A stretch of 63,798 bases of DNA from Paenibacillus macquariensis (GCF_900156375.1 NZ_FTNK01000022.1:1-63798); one strand, 5' to 3'; numbered from the stretch's first letter, positions 34,536 to 44,230 are shown. Notes: generated by a model not told the origin, from the letters alone. Numbers and translations: made by a program.

Positions 34536-37500
34536 CCTGAAGTTCCCCTTTCGATTTGAACGGCTCTCGGATGGCTTCAAGAAATTGTTCCAGAAGATCC
34601 AACAGCTGCTTTTCCTCAAGTCCCTTGCCCTTCACGCGTATGGTCATGACAAGCTCTTGTTCAAATTGTACACGTCTTTGAAACGAATTTCCAATGGAGG
34701 CTAATTTAGCATGGTCAACTGCCTTCTCTTGACCTGCATAAAATTTAAGTGCCACGTCGTCTCCACGCTTCACAAATGACTCAATGCCGTACATTTTACC
34801 ATATACTTTCATACGTGCTACAGCAAGCAAATTCACGACCGCCTCAGGTAGTTCACCGAAACGATCCATTAACTCGTCTTCGATCTCAGAAACCTCTTCA
34901 AATGAAGTGGTAGCTGCTACCTTTTTATAAATTTCGATCTTTTGAATACTATCGTAAATATAATCAGAAGGCAAATAGGCGTCTATAGCGATATCGATAA
35001 GTGTGTTCCAAACCTTCTGTGGAGGAAGCTCTTCGCCCAATACCGTGACCTTACGTTTCTGAATTTCTTCAGCCAGCATTTGTGAATATAGATCGAACCC
35101 AACGGATGCAATAAATCCATGTTGCTCGGCTCCAAGTAGGTTACCCGCACCACGAATAGAAAGGTCTCTCATGGCAATCTTGAATCCCGATCCAAGTTCG
35201 GTGAATTCCTTGATCGACTGAAGACGTTTCTCCGCCACTTCGGTTAACACCTTATCTTTCTGGTACGTAAAGTAGGCATAGGCAATCCGATTGGAGCGGC
35301 CCACACGACCACGCAGCTGATAAAGCTGAGACAACCCCATCTTATCAGCATCATGTACGATTAGCGTATTCACGTTAGGAATATCTACACCCGTCTCGAT
35401 AATGCTGGTACTCACCAACACGTCGTATTCACCATCTAAGAAATCAAGAATAGTCTTCTCAAGTTCCGACTCATTCATTTGTCCGTGGCCTATACCAACT
35501 CTAGCTTCCGGTACAAGTGCAGAAATCTGACTCGCCATCTCTTGAATTCCTTGTACTCTATTGTATAGGTAATACACTTGCCCACCTCGGGCAAGCTCTC
35601 GTTCCACAGCTTCTCTTACAAGCGTCTGGCTGTGTTCGACGACATAAGTCTGCACAGGGAACCGATTCTCTGGTGGTGTCTCAATAACAGACAAGTCCCG
35701 AACACCCAACATAGACATATGGAGCGTACGTGGAATTGGTGTCGCTGTTAACGTAAGAACATCAACATTCGTCTTCAACTTCTTCAACTTCTCTTTATGT
35801 GTTACACCGAATCGTTGCTCTTCATCCACGATCAGAAGACCAAGATCTTTGAATATGAGATCCTGTGATAACAATCGATGCGTCCCAATAATAATGTCTA
35901 CCGTTCCAGCACGAATTCCCTTAATGGATTCATTCTGCTCTTTACGAGAACGGAAGCGACTTAGAACCTTGATATTAATTGGATAACCTGAGAACCGCTC
36001 CCGGAATGTCTCATAGTGTTGCTGAGCTAAGATCGTTGTTGGTACCAAGACCGCCACCTGTTTACCCTCTATGGCAGACTTGAACGCGGCACGAATAGCG
36101 ACTTCTGTTTTCCCATAACCCACATCTCCACAGAGTAGGCGATCCATTGGACGGCCCTGCTCCATATCCTTCTTGATCTCTTCAATCGCTCTGATCTGAT
36201 CTCGAGTCTCATCATACGGGAACATCTCTTCGAATTCTTGCTGCTCTGCAGAGTCCTTCTCAAATCCATAGCCGGTCGTCGATTGCCGTTCAGCATACAA
36301 CTTGATGAGATCATCGGCGATATCCTGGACCGTAGAGCGAACCTTATTCTTCACACGTACCCAATCATTACCACCAAGCTTATAAATCTTCGGCTCTTTA
36401 TCCTCGGAACCCACATATTTCTGAATGAGGTCTATTTGCTCAATCGGAACGGATAACTTGTCGCCTCCGGCATAAAGAATATGTAAATAATCCTTATGAA
36501 TACCGTTAATATCGAGTGTGCCAATCCCCACATATTTACCTATACCATGGTTTGCATGTACGACATAATCGCCAATTTTAAGTTCGGTATAACTTTTGAT
36601 ACGTTCAGCGTTATCAATATTCTTCGTAAGCTTACGAACTTTACGTTGCTTCTGGGAGAACATTTCACCCTCTGTAATGACAGCTAAATGAATGGAAGGT
36701 AACTCAAATCCAGTCTGTAAATTACCTTGGAGCATAATCGGCTCATCAATACCGTAATCCAGCAATACGCGTCTCATACGCTCCATACGTTCTTCATTGC
36801 TAGCAAGCATCATGACGCGAACGCTGGATTTCTGCCAACGTTCCATTTCAGATTTGAGAACATTCATCTGACCATGGAAATCTTGCATTCCTCGACTAGT
36901 AATATTAAGTATGTTTTGAGGCTGAGTATGAGGAACTTGACGTAAAAAGATGGAAAGAAATAACGTCTGGAAACGACGTTCATATAAGACCATTTCGTTA
37001 TCAACTGACAAAGGCATTTGTGGTAACATTTTACCATTCTGCAATAGGTGTAAATTCCACTCAGACTCATCGCGTTCAAGTTGTTTCGCGGTTTCAACTA
37101 ATCTTGTAGGTTCATCAAGAATCAGAATCGTGTCTGTTGGAAGATAATCAAATAAGTGACACTGTTCTGGATATAGTAAAGAAATATATTTGTAGATTTC
37201 TGGGAAATATACATGCTCGCGCAGCATTTCCATCTCTCGCTGTATTTCCTCTTGAAGTCGAAGTTTAGCCTGGCGATCGGTCATTTTATCAAGCTGGGCT
37301 TGCAATAGAACGCCTGCTGCATCAGCTGCTCTCTCTAATCTTGCGTGATCCGCAATAATTTCCTTACATGGTGTGATCACAACTTTGTTGACCTTATCAA
37401 TGGAACGTTGATCGGCTGGATCAAATGTACGGATGGAGTCAATTTCATCATCAAACAACTCTACCCGATAGGCAAGTAAAGATGTCATTGGATAAAAGTC

Positions 37501-38046
37501 GATAATGCCACCACGTATACTCATCTCGCCTTTGCTTTCTACACGCTCAACGCGTTCGTACCCCATTTCAATCATGCGCATGAGGAAAGAATCCAGTTGT
37601 AATGTGCTGCCATACTGGATTGTTATCTGTGCATTAGCCATGACTTCTGGCGCAGGAAGAAGTCTCCGAACACCCGCTACAGGGGCTACAACAATCCCCT
37701 TAAATCCTTGTGCGCATTTCATTAATACATCAATACGTTGAGCAAGCGTTTCGGGACTAGAAACAGCCGATTCAGCAGCCACTAACTCATTTGCAGAATA
37801 GAGCAACACCTGATCTGGAGAAAGCGCTTCCTGTAAGTCTTCTGCCATTTTCTGAGCTGAGAACATATTATGGGTCACAATTAGTAACGGTCGCTTGACC
37901 TCTTCATGCAATGACGCCATCATGATCTGCCTTGCCGATCCAGATAATCCCGAAATGAGCTGTTCCTTCATACCAACAGATATTCCAGATGCAATCGATT
38001 TTAAATCAGGGTCCTTAGAAAAAGCTTCTATAAGTGCTTGTAGCAA
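34522..38046 (-). CDS. mfd: Transcription-repair coupling factor Mfd
   Basis: ATP-dependent translocase that removes stalled RNA polymerase and recruits UvrA. From a TTG start (MLQALIEAFSKDPDL) the protein is 1174 residues, very near the 1177 of B. subtilis. Order: UvrB-like N-terminal domains (to about 450), a CarD-like RNA polymerase-interacting domain (KIGDYVVHANHGIGKYVGI, about 490), RecG-like helicase domains (Walker A LLCGDVGYGKTEVA, DEEQ box), and a C-terminal TRCF domain. The TTG has AGAGGTG eight bases upstream; the 54 codons before it lack family similarity and are rejected. Confidence 0.97.
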   Translation of the reverse strand: MLQALIEAFSKDPDLKSIASGISVGMKEQLISGLSGSARQIMMASLHEEVKRPLLIVTHNMFSAQKMAEDLQEALSPDQVLLYSANELVAAESAVSSPETLAQRIDVLMKCAQGFKGIVVAPVAGVRRLLPAPEVMANAQITIQYGSTLQLDSFLMRMIEMGYERVERVESKGEMSIRGGIIDFYPMTSLLAYRVELFDDEIDSIRTFDPADQRSIDKVNKVVITPCKEIIADHARLERAADAAGVLLQAQLDKMTDRQAKLRLQEEIQREMEMLREHVYFPEIYKYISLLYPEQCHLFDYLPTDTILILDEPTRLVETAKQLERDESEWNLHLLQNGKMLPQMPLSVDNEMVLYERRFQTLFLSIFLRQVPHTQPQNILNITSRGMQDFHGQMNVLKSEMERWQKSSVRVMMLASNEERMERMRRVLLDYGIDEPIMLQGNLQTGFELPSIHLAVITEGEMFSQKQRKVRKLTKNIDNAERIKSYTELKIGDYVVHANHGIGKYVGIGTLDINGIHKDYLHILYAGGDKLSVPIEQIDLIQKYVGSEDKEPKIYKLGGNDWVRVKNKVRSTVQDIADDLIKLYAERQSTTGYGFEKDSAEQQEFEEMFPYDETRDQIRAIEEIKKDMEQGRPMDRLLCGDVGYGKTEVAIRAAFKSAIEGKQVAVLVPTTILAQQHYETFRERFSGYPINIKVLSRFRSRKEQNESIKGIRAGTVDIIIGTHRLLSQDLIFKDLGLLIVDEEQRFGVTHKEKLKKLKTNVDVLTLTATPIPRTLHMSMLGVRDLSVIETPPENRFPVQTYVVEHSQTLVREAVERELARGGQVYYLYNRVQGIQEMASQISALVPEARVGIGHGQMNESELEKTILDFLDGEYDVLVSTSIIETGVDIPNVNTLIVHDADKMGLSQLYQLRGRVGRSNRIAYAYFTYQKDKVLTEVAEKRLQSIKEFTELGSGFKIAMRDLSIRGAGNLLGAEQHGFIASVGFDLYSQMLAEEIQKRKVTVLGEELPPQKVWNTLIDIAIDAYLPSDYIYDSIQKIEIYKKVAATTSFEEVSEIEDELMDRFGELPEAVVNLLAVARMKVYGKMYGIESFVKRGDDVALKFYAGQEKAVDHAKLASIGNSFQRRVQFEQELVMTIRVKGKGLEEKQLLDLLEQFLEAIREPFKSKGELQDVVK

Positions 38047-38233
38047 AAGTGGCACCTCTCTTATACTTACTAGTAAACAATAGATTTGACTCCATGTTTT
38101 TATCCATACCTTACGTACACAACAACATAAATGATATATCGTCAAAAGAAGCCTCAGCAAACTGCCAAGGCCATGTAACGACGGTGAACCCATCGTAAAG
38201 ACGATCAAAGATTAGTCTTAGGCTTCACTCTTA

Positions 38234-38464
38234 TTACTGAAGTGGGTTAGATATCAAGCTCAATTCCGGATGATATGCTAACGCTTCATTACAATATTCA
38301 CAAGTGACTCGAACTGTCACTTCCCCGCTCAAATCATAGGCTATTATATCTCGACGTTCTGCAGGGGTCAAGGAATGGAAGCCTAGTTGTGCCTCGGTTA
38401 TCACACTTGAATCAATCGTGCCTAGTACCGTGTTACAGTGTCGGCAGATGTATTTTATAGCCAT
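38234..38464 (-). CDS. fin: Anti-sigma-F factor Fin (YabK)
   Basis: Small zinc-binding protein that inhibits sigma-F in the forespore and so aids the switch to sigma-G. From MAIKYICRHC the protein is 76 residues, equal to B. subtilis Fin, with two zinc-binding pairs: CRHC near the start and CEYC near residue 56. AGGAGG sits at good spacing; a start seven codons earlier has none. Lies between pth and mfd as in B. subtilis. Confidence 0.94.
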   Translation of the reverse strand: MAIKYICRHCNTVLGTIDSSVITEAQLGFHSLTPAERRDIIAYDLSGEVTVRVTCEYCNEALAYHPELSLISNPLQ

Positions 38465-38536
38465 TTTATGCCTCCTGAGGGTCATTTATACCCTCATTAT
38501 GCCCTGACCCCACAGAGTTTAGCCCTTTAAGTCTTT

Positions 38537-38561
38537 TTTAAAATATAAGAGAGCGTAAGTT
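38537..38561 (+). repeat. Short copy of the intergenic repeat core
   Basis: TTAAAATATAAGAGAGCGTAAGT, 15 bases beyond the pth stop; close to the cores at 26398 and 41741. Confidence 0.6.
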
Positions 38562-38575
38562 TCTACTTAGGTATC

Positions 38576-39136
38576 TTAGCCATTATACTTCGCCATCGTT
38601 TGCTCAAACGAATGGTCCAGGCTATATTCAATAGCATCGCAACTATTATCTATCATCTGTTGTACATACTCTTTCTCCTTCTTAGCAAAAGGAGATAGTA
38701 CATAATCCACAACCGCAAGTCCAGGGGCTGGACGCGATATTCCCAGACGAATTCGGTTGAATGTCTGTGTACCAGTATGTTGAATGATGGATTTGATACC
38801 ATTATGTCCACCCGCACTGCCTTGATATCGAAGTCGAACTTTACCTACTTCCGTATCCAAGTCATCATAGACAACAATAAGATCTTCCAGATTGGCTTTA
38901 TAATAACTCATAAATGCGTGTACAGATTCACCTGAAAGATTCATATAGGTCAACGGTTTAATGAGTGTAACTTTGGTCCCACCAATGTTGCCTTCTCCTA
39001 TATGAGCTTTACATTTACTAGGTCCAAAGACAATCCCATGGCGTGCCGCAAAGGCATCTAGCGTCATAAATCCTACGTTATGGCGTGTCTTGTCATAAGC
39101 GGAACCTGGGTTCCCAAGCCCTACAATCCATTTCAT
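38576..39136 (-). CDS. pth: Peptidyl-tRNA hydrolase
   Basis: Cleaves peptidyl-tRNAs released from stalled ribosomes (spoVC in B. subtilis). The 186-residue protein has the family opening WIVGLGNPGSAYDKTRHNVG with the catalytic His in RHNVG, the INLSGE-like TYMNLSGESV, DDLDTEVGKVRLR and GSAGGHNGIKSI. In B. subtilis ctc (a L25-family gene) lies between prs and pth; here it is missing, replaced by a 141-base spacer with a perfect inverted repeat. Confidence 0.97.
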   Translation of the reverse strand: MKWIVGLGNPGSAYDKTRHNVGFMTLDAFAARHGIVFGPSKCKAHIGEGNIGGTKVTLIKPLTYMNLSGESVHAFMSYYKANLEDLIVVYDDLDTEVGKVRLRYQGSAGGHNGIKSIIQHTGTQTFNRIRLGISRPAPGLAVVDYVLSPFAKKEKEYVQQMIDNSCDAIEYSLDHSFEQTMAKYNG

Positions 39137-39220
39137 TGATATATATATCCTCCATCAGATGTTATTTGATACTGTAAATTGAGCCATTGAATGACTCTAA
39201 GATATTATAGGATGCACGAT

Positions 39221-39259
39221 AAGGGTTATATCTCCTCATGCCGAGGAGATATAACCCTT
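39221..39259. repeat. Perfect 17-bp inverted repeat between prs and pth
   Basis: AAGGGTTATATCTCCTC (39221-39237) is exactly complementary to 39243-39259, with a five-base loop. The T-rich side is on the plus strand (TTTATTTAAG); on the transcribed minus strand the hairpin is followed by ATCGTGC, so it is not a standard terminator for prs. Confidence 0.7.
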
Positions 39260-39277
39260 TATTTAAGTTCTACAATC

Positions 39278-40231
39278 CTACTCGATCTCGAAAAGTTTAC
39301 TAATTGATAATTCTTCGTGAACACGAATAATAGCTTCACCCATCAACGGAGCTACTGAAAGTACCTTAATCTTGTTACTTGGATTAGGGTGTGTAATCGG
39401 AATTGTATCCGTTACGATAACTTCCTTCAGCGGGGAGTTCTCAAGTCGTTCCATCGCTGGTCCCGATAATACAGGGTGTGTACAGCATGCATAGACTTCC
39501 TTCGCTCCGCCCTCCATCAACGCATTTGCACCCAACACAATCGTACCTGCAGTATCAATGATATCATCAATCAATATGGCCGTTTTACCTTCAATATGAC
39601 CGATAATGTTCATGACTTCACTGACATTTGGCTCAGGACGACGCTTATCGATAATAGCAAGCGGTGCATTGAGGAAATCAGCCAATTTTCTAGCACGGAC
39701 TACGCCACCATGATCTGGAGAGACCACGACAGGATTCTCAATCTGCATAGAACGGAAGTATTGGGCTATTATTGGAACACCCAGCATATGATCTACAGGT
39801 ATATCAAAGAATCCTTGAATCTGCATAGCGTGTAAATCCATCGTGATTAAACGATGAGCACCCGCCTTTTCGATCAGATTAGCTACGAGCTTCGCAGTAA
39901 TTGGATCACGAGAACGTGCCTTACGATCTTGACGAGCATATCCGTAATAAGGAATCACGACATTGATACTTTTCGCAGAAGCGCGTTTCAATGCGTCAAC
40001 CATCACCAATAACTCCATCAAATTATCGTTAACCGGACCACAAGTGGACTGTACGATATAGACATGACATCCCCGAACACTTTCGGACAATTTGACTTGA
40101 ATTTCGCCATCACTAAAGCTCGTCGTATGAGAATCTCCCATAGGAATGCCGATATAATCAGCGATTTGATTGGCAAGCTTTGGATTTGAGTTACAAGTGA
40201 ATAATTTTAATTTGGAATCACAATAAGTCAT
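39278..40231 (-). CDS. prs: Ribose-phosphate pyrophosphokinase
   Basis: Makes PRPP from ribose 5-phosphate and ATP; PRPP feeds Hpt, NadC, PurR sensing and purine/pyrimidine/His/Trp synthesis. The 317-residue protein has SFSDGEIQVKL, the YYGYARQDRKARSR ATP loop, TMDLHAMQIQGFF and the PRPP/ribose-5-phosphate loop ILIDDIIDTAGTI. The ATG follows GGAGGG at good spacing. Order glmU-prs is conserved in Firmicutes. Confidence 0.98.
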   Translation of the reverse strand: MTYCDSKLKLFTCNSNPKLANQIADYIGIPMGDSHTTSFSDGEIQVKLSESVRGCHVYIVQSTCGPVNDNLMELLVMVDALKRASAKSINVVIPYYGYARQDRKARSRDPITAKLVANLIEKAGAHRLITMDLHAMQIQGFFDIPVDHMLGVPIIAQYFRSMQIENPVVVSPDHGGVVRARKLADFLNAPLAIIDKRRPEPNVSEVMNIIGHIEGKTAILIDDIIDTAGTIVLGANALMEGGAKEVYACCTHPVLSGPAMERLENSPLKEVIVTDTIPITHPNPSNKIKVLSVAPLMGEAIIRVHEELSISKLFEIE

Positions 40232-40329
40232 AAAATAAAAACCCTCCGTGCGGATTCATTGAATTCATGTCTGATAATACCTACTGATTCATTCACATAA
40301 CTGACTGAATTTATCATCAAATAGGGTTG

Positions 40330-41721
40330 TTAGCCTTTATTCTTCTTTGCTTTAGCCTTATTACGAATTTTATCTGCATATCCAGGTTTGTTCACCTGTT
40401 GTTGTCTCGCGATGGCCATCTCATTCTCACCAACGGAGTGTGTAATCGTTGAACCTGCTACGATAAATGCACCTTTTCCTACTTTAACCGGCGCAATAAG
40501 ATTGACATTACTACCAATAAAGGCGTCATCTTCAATCTCTGTCACAGATTTATTATACCCATCGTAGTTCACAGTTATCGCACCGCAACCTACATTAACG
40601 TTTTTCCCGACGGTAGCATCTCCAATATAGCTCAAATGTGACACTTTCGAGCCATTATCAATGACGGAATTCTTCACTTCTACGAAGTCGCCAATCTTGA
40701 CGTCCTCTCCAAGCTTAGCTCCGGGACGTAAATATGCAAATGGTCCAACCGTTGTACGCAAACCTACTTCAGCATGGTCGAGAACTGAATGACTAATGAT
40801 TGCGTTATTAGCAATAATCGATGAATCAATATCACTATTAGGACCTATGATACAGTCTTCACCTATAACAGTATATCCTTTAATGATCGTTCCTGGATAC
40901 AGAATCGTATCGGAACCAATGGTAACATCTGCACCAATGACCGTTGAAGATGGATCAATCATCGTTACACCATTCAACATGTGACGTTTTGCAATTCTTT
41001 CTCTCATAAATTGTTCAGCTTCGGAAAGCGCTAGCCGATCATTTACACCTATAGATTCGGAACTATCATCTGTGATATACCCGAGAACCGTTTCACTCGC
41101 ATTCACAAGGATACCAATCACATCTGTCAAATAGTATTCCGCTTGGGCATTATGGTTCGTCACCTTCTCAAGTGCTTCGAACAATTTGAGATTGTCAAAA
41201 CAATACGTACCTGTATTAATCTCGCGTACAGCATCTTCTTGTGGTGTGCAATCCTTTTGTTCCACAATCCGAAGTACGCTACCATCTTCTCCGCGAATAA
41301 CACGTCCGTAACCCTTAGGGTTATCCAGTTGGGCAGTTAAGACCGTTGCAGCAGCGTTATTGCTCTCATGCAGCTGCATGAGCCCTTCTAGCGTCTCTGG
41401 CGTAACTAGGGGAGTATCTCCACAGATAACAATCGTAGAGCCAGCCTCATTCCTAAGTAACGGTGCAGCCTGTGTAACAGCATGCCCAGTTCCTAGCTGT
41501 TGTGGTTGAAGCACATATTCTGCGGCATCCCCAAGATAAGATTGTACGGCTTCCGCACCATGTCCAACGATCACAATTACTCGTTCACTGTTGACTTGTT
41601 TAACGGTGTCAAGTACATGTCCTACCATGGGTTTCCCACATACAGGATGAAGTACTTTGTATAATTTGGATTTCATCCGCTTGCCCTGACCTGCGGCAAG
41701 AACTATAGCCATTCTTTTCAA
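40330..41721 (-). CDS. glmU: Bifunctional UDP-GlcNAc pyrophosphorylase / glucosamine-1-phosphate acetyltransferase
   Basis: Makes UDP-GlcNAc for peptidoglycan. The 463-residue protein has an N-terminal nucleotidyltransferase (AIVLAAGQGKRMKSKLYK, VCGKPM, GDTPL, to about 230) and a C-terminal left-handed beta helix of hexapeptide repeats (about 250-450, ending AGSTITHSVGENEMA). I choose a TTG start (MKRMAIVLAAGQG) with AGGAGG nine bases upstream. The longer open frame starts within an interspersed repeat, so its first 16 codons (MKLILSYILK...) are an artefact. Confidence 0.96.
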   Translation of the reverse strand: MKRMAIVLAAGQGKRMKSKLYKVLHPVCGKPMVGHVLDTVKQVNSERVIVIVGHGAEAVQSYLGDAAEYVLQPQQLGTGHAVTQAAPLLRNEAGSTIVICGDTPLVTPETLEGLMQLHESNNAAATVLTAQLDNPKGYGRVIRGEDGSVLRIVEQKDCTPQEDAVREINTGTYCFDNLKLFEALEKVTNHNAQAEYYLTDVIGILVNASETVLGYITDDSSESIGVNDRLALSEAEQFMRERIAKRHMLNGVTMIDPSSTVIGADVTIGSDTILYPGTIIKGYTVIGEDCIIGPNSDIDSSIIANNAIISHSVLDHAEVGLRTTVGPFAYLRPGAKLGEDVKIGDFVEVKNSVIDNGSKVSHLSYIGDATVGKNVNVGCGAITVNYDGYNKSVTEIEDDAFIGSNVNLIAPVKVGKGAFIVAGSTITHSVGENEMAIARQQQVNKPGYADKIRNKAKAKKNKG

Positions 41722-41740
41722 GGGATTTAACCTCCTGCTC

Positions 41741-41887
41741 TTTAAAATATAAGAAAGTATAAGTTTCACTTGATAGAATGAACTAAAGTTTACGTCTTTA
41801 GTTCATTCTATATTGATACTCTACTCCTTATATTTCCGCTGAAACGGATGCTGTCTTTGAAAAAGGACGGCACAGCCGTTTCCACTT
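41741..41887 (+). repeat. Interspersed repeat, long copy C
   Basis: Left core TTTAAAATATAAGAAAGTAT, right half CCTTATATTTCCGCTGAAAC to CCGTTTCCACTT. Between them is an insertion with perfect 15-bp inverted arms TAGAATGAACTAAAG (41774-41788) and its complement (41796-41810). The right half pairs TGCTGTC with GACGGCA around GAAAAAG. Lies directly upstream of the glmU ribosome-binding site. Confidence 0.75.
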
Positions 41888-41910
41888 GCTCACTACTGAA
41901 TATATCTCAT

Positions 41911-41955
41911 TCTACGAAAAAAGAAAAGAGAGCCATGTGATGGCTCCCTTTTCTT
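41911..41955 (-). terminator. spoVG terminator
   Basis: Minus-strand stem AAGAAAAGGGAGCC/GGCTCTCTTTTCTT followed by TTTTCG, 20 bases after the spoVG stop. It separates spoVG from glmU. Confidence 0.85.
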
Positions 41956-41974
41956 CAAACCCTATTAGGCGAAC

Positions 41975-42262
41975 TTAAGCGCCCTCTTCAATCACTTCTT
42001 CTTCTTCATTAGCTGCACTTTCGTACTCTGCTAATACAGCAGATTGAATCTTCTCCCGAGTACCGGAAGAGATTGGGTGAGCAATATCGCGAAATTCTCC
42101 ATCAGGAGTTCGTTTGCTAGGCATAGCAACAAACATTCCGTTGTTTCCATCAATAACCCGAATGTCATGAACAACAAATTCGTTATCAATGGTAATGGAT
42201 GCGATAGCTTTCATTCTTCCTTCAGAATTAACCCGACGAAGTCTGACATCCGTAATTTGCAT
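41975..42262 (-). CDS. spoVG: RNA-binding regulator SpoVG
   Basis: Small RNA/DNA-binding regulator affecting septation and many genes. From MQITDVRLRRV the protein has 95 residues (97 in B. subtilis), with the conserved MKAIASITIDNEFVVHDIRV, FVAMPSKRTPDGEFRDIAHP, then an acidic tail (NEEEEVIEEGA). GGTGGTG precedes the ATG; earlier codons have no support. Under a sigma-H type promoter at 42303-42329, in an AT-rich region, consistent with the AbrB-repressed, sigma-H-driven gene of B. subtilis. yabJ (ridA), usually co-transcribed just upstream, is absent. Confidence 0.96.
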   Translation of the reverse strand: MQITDVRLRRVNSEGRMKAIASITIDNEFVVHDIRVIDGNNGMFVAMPSKRTPDGEFRDIAHPISSGTREKIQSAVLAEYESAANEEEEVIEEGA

Positions 42263-42302
42263 GTGTGTGTTCACCACCTTTTCCCATCAGAGACTTGGTG
42301 TA

Positions 42303-42329
42303 TAATTCCACACAACACGCTTAAATCCT
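42303..42329 (-). promoter_or_regulatory. spoVG sigma-H promoter
   Basis: Minus strand AGGATTT (42323-42329), 14-base spacer, GAATTA (42303-42308), the same elements and spacing as I recall for the B. subtilis spoVG promoter. Upstream lies about 70 bases of very AT-rich DNA, where AbrB binds in B. subtilis, and a TGTCGAA Spo0A-box match at 42386-42392 (minus). Confidence 0.75.
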
Positions 42330-42469
42330 TTTTTTTACTTCAATAAAATATCCTAAAAACAGGAATTTATTAAATAAAAATATTATTCGACAATCTTCTT
42401 GCTTATTCGTTGGTATCCTACCCATTTCACACATTTAAATCGACAAGGATTTCGAGACCCGAGAGCATC

Positions 42470-43297
42470 CTATGATTCGAAATAATTACCCGGACTCACA
42501 AGAATCTGTTTACTCTTGAAATCAACTTCTGTCAATTTTGCAAGCGATACATAATCATGAAGCAAACGTTCTTCCGTCTCCACAGCTCCTGATTCCACCA
42601 ATACACCGACGCCAGCGACTTCAGCATTAAACTCGGCTAGTAAATCGACCATGCCTTGAATCGTGCCTCCTGCTTTCATGAAATCATCCACAATCAGTAC
42701 TCTGGACTTTTCCTTCAAAGCTCGACGAGACAAAGACATGGTATGAATACTCTTATGGGAACCCGAGACGTAATTAATACTTACCGCAGATCCTTCTGTC
42801 ACCTGGTGATCACGACGAACGAGGACAACGGGTAGATTAAGTTGTGCACCTGTTGCATAGGCTAAAGGGATACCTTTGGTTTCAACAGTCATCACACAAT
42901 CGATTTCTTTTTCTGCGAATGCTGTAGCGAATATTTTACCCGCTTCGTTCATAAGGGATGGCTCTCCCAGTAAATCGGACATATATAAATATCCACCTGG
43001 TAAAATCCGATCTCTTTGTTCCAATTGTGCGCACAAATCCTCTGCAAAGATCAATGCTTGCTTCTTAGTCATCTTAGGAATGAATCTTACGCCGCCGGTT
43101 GCTCCTGCGAATGTTTGAAGATCTCCCATGCCTTCATCTTCAAACACTTCTTTAATAATGGCCAGATCTTCACTAATGGACGATTTTGCCGCACCATAGC
43201 GGTCAGCAAAAGTCGTAAGGGGTATCAATGTATGTGGTCTGTTCAGTAGATATTGCGTTAACTCTACTAAACGTGCGCTTCGTTTTAATTTTTTCAC
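42470..43297 (-). CDS. purR: Purine operon repressor PurR
   Basis: Represses purine synthesis and transport genes; PRPP releases it from DNA. The 275-residue protein has an N-terminal winged helix (RSARLVELTQYLLNRPHTL, SSISEDLAIIKE, to about 74) and a phosphoribosyltransferase-like domain whose PRPP motif is VLIVDDFMKAGGT (about 205). The start is GTG with GAGGAG upstream. prs, the PRPP source, is three genes downstream. Confidence 0.96.
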   Translation of the reverse strand: MKKLKRSARLVELTQYLLNRPHTLIPLTTFADRYGAAKSSISEDLAIIKEVFEDEGMGDLQTFAGATGGVRFIPKMTKKQALIFAEDLCAQLEQRDRILPGGYLYMSDLLGEPSLMNEAGKIFATAFAEKEIDCVMTVETKGIPLAYATGAQLNLPVVLVRRDHQVTEGSAVSINYVSGSHKSIHTMSLSRRALKEKSRVLIVDDFMKAGGTIQGMVDLLAEFNAEVAGVGVLVESGAVETEERLLHDYVSLAKLTEVDFKSKQILVSPGNYFES

Positions 43298-43375
43298 GAA
43301 ATGCTCCTCGCTAAATCCGAATATTTTATATAAAATATATCATCATTATACGCCTTTTCACAAGTGTCTATAATC

Positions 43376-44230
43376 CTAAGTCAATAGACGTACAGCATAA
43401 ACTTCACGACAGAATCCTCGAAGACCATTATAAATCCTAGGTACTTTGGATTCTTTGGATACCAAACCGAATACAGTTGGACCACTACCTGACATCAATG
43501 TTCCGTCAGCACCCAGCCTCATCATCGCTTCTTTTAAGTGTTGAACTTCTGGATGCAACTTCAGCGTGACATCTTCAAGTACATTACCCATTTGCCCGCA
43601 GACTTCGTGGAAGTTTCCTGCTTGGATCGCAGCAATCATACCCGATGCCGATGGATGGTTCGTAATCTGATTGCTCTTTAATCGCGTATACACTTCTGCT
43701 GTAGACACATTGATGGGCGGTTTAGCTAATACAACCCAACATTGAGGAGGATTCTCGATTGGCGTTAACATCTCTCCTCTACCTGTAGCAAGAGCCGTCC
43801 CTCCAGTCACACAGAAAGGCACGTCTGAGCCAAGCTCTGCCCCCAATTGCTGTAACTCTTGAGTTGGTATATGAAGCTCCCATAGACGATTCAGGCCTCT
43901 TAGTGTCGCAGCCGCATCACTACTACCACCTGCTAGCCCTGCAGCAACGGGGATTTTTTTATCCAAATGAATATGTACGCCCTTCTTGACGTCATACCGA
44001 TCCTTAATTAATCTCGCAGCTTGGAAAGCCAGATTCTTCTCATCGAGCGGAATATAACCTGCTTGGCTTGAGATAATGATCGTATCTCTTGGTAGCTCCA
44101 CCATTTCTAATCGGTCAGCTAAATCGACCATTGTCATTACCATTTCCACCTCATGGAAACCATCAGGCCGCTTATGTAATACATCCAGCATTAAGTTGAT
44201 CTTGGCTGGTGCTTTTTCATAAATTTTCAA
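43376..44230 (-). CDS. ispE: 4-diphosphocytidyl-2-C-methyl-D-erythritol kinase
   Basis: GHMP kinase of the MEP isoprenoid pathway. From a TTG start (MKIYEKAPAKINLML) the protein is 284 residues, with substrate residues in KAPAKINL, ATP motif PVAAGLAGGSSDAAATL (about 92-108) and the C-terminal MSGSGPTVFGL. AGGGTGG lies nine bases before the TTG, and B. subtilis IspE begins equivalently (MRILEKAPAKIN). An in-frame GTG three codons earlier is less well placed. Confidence 0.95.
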   Translation of the reverse strand: MKIYEKAPAKINLMLDVLHKRPDGFHEVEMVMTMVDLADRLEMVELPRDTIIISSQAGYIPLDEKNLAFQAARLIKDRYDVKKGVHIHLDKKIPVAAGLAGGSSDAAATLRGLNRLWELHIPTQELQQLGAELGSDVPFCVTGGTALATGRGEMLTPIENPPQCWVVLAKPPINVSTAEVYTRLKSNQITNHPSASGMIAAIQAGNFHEVCGQMGNVLEDVTLKLHPEVQHLKEAMMRLGADGTLMSGSGPTVFGLVSKESKVPRIYNGLRGFCREVYAVRLLT

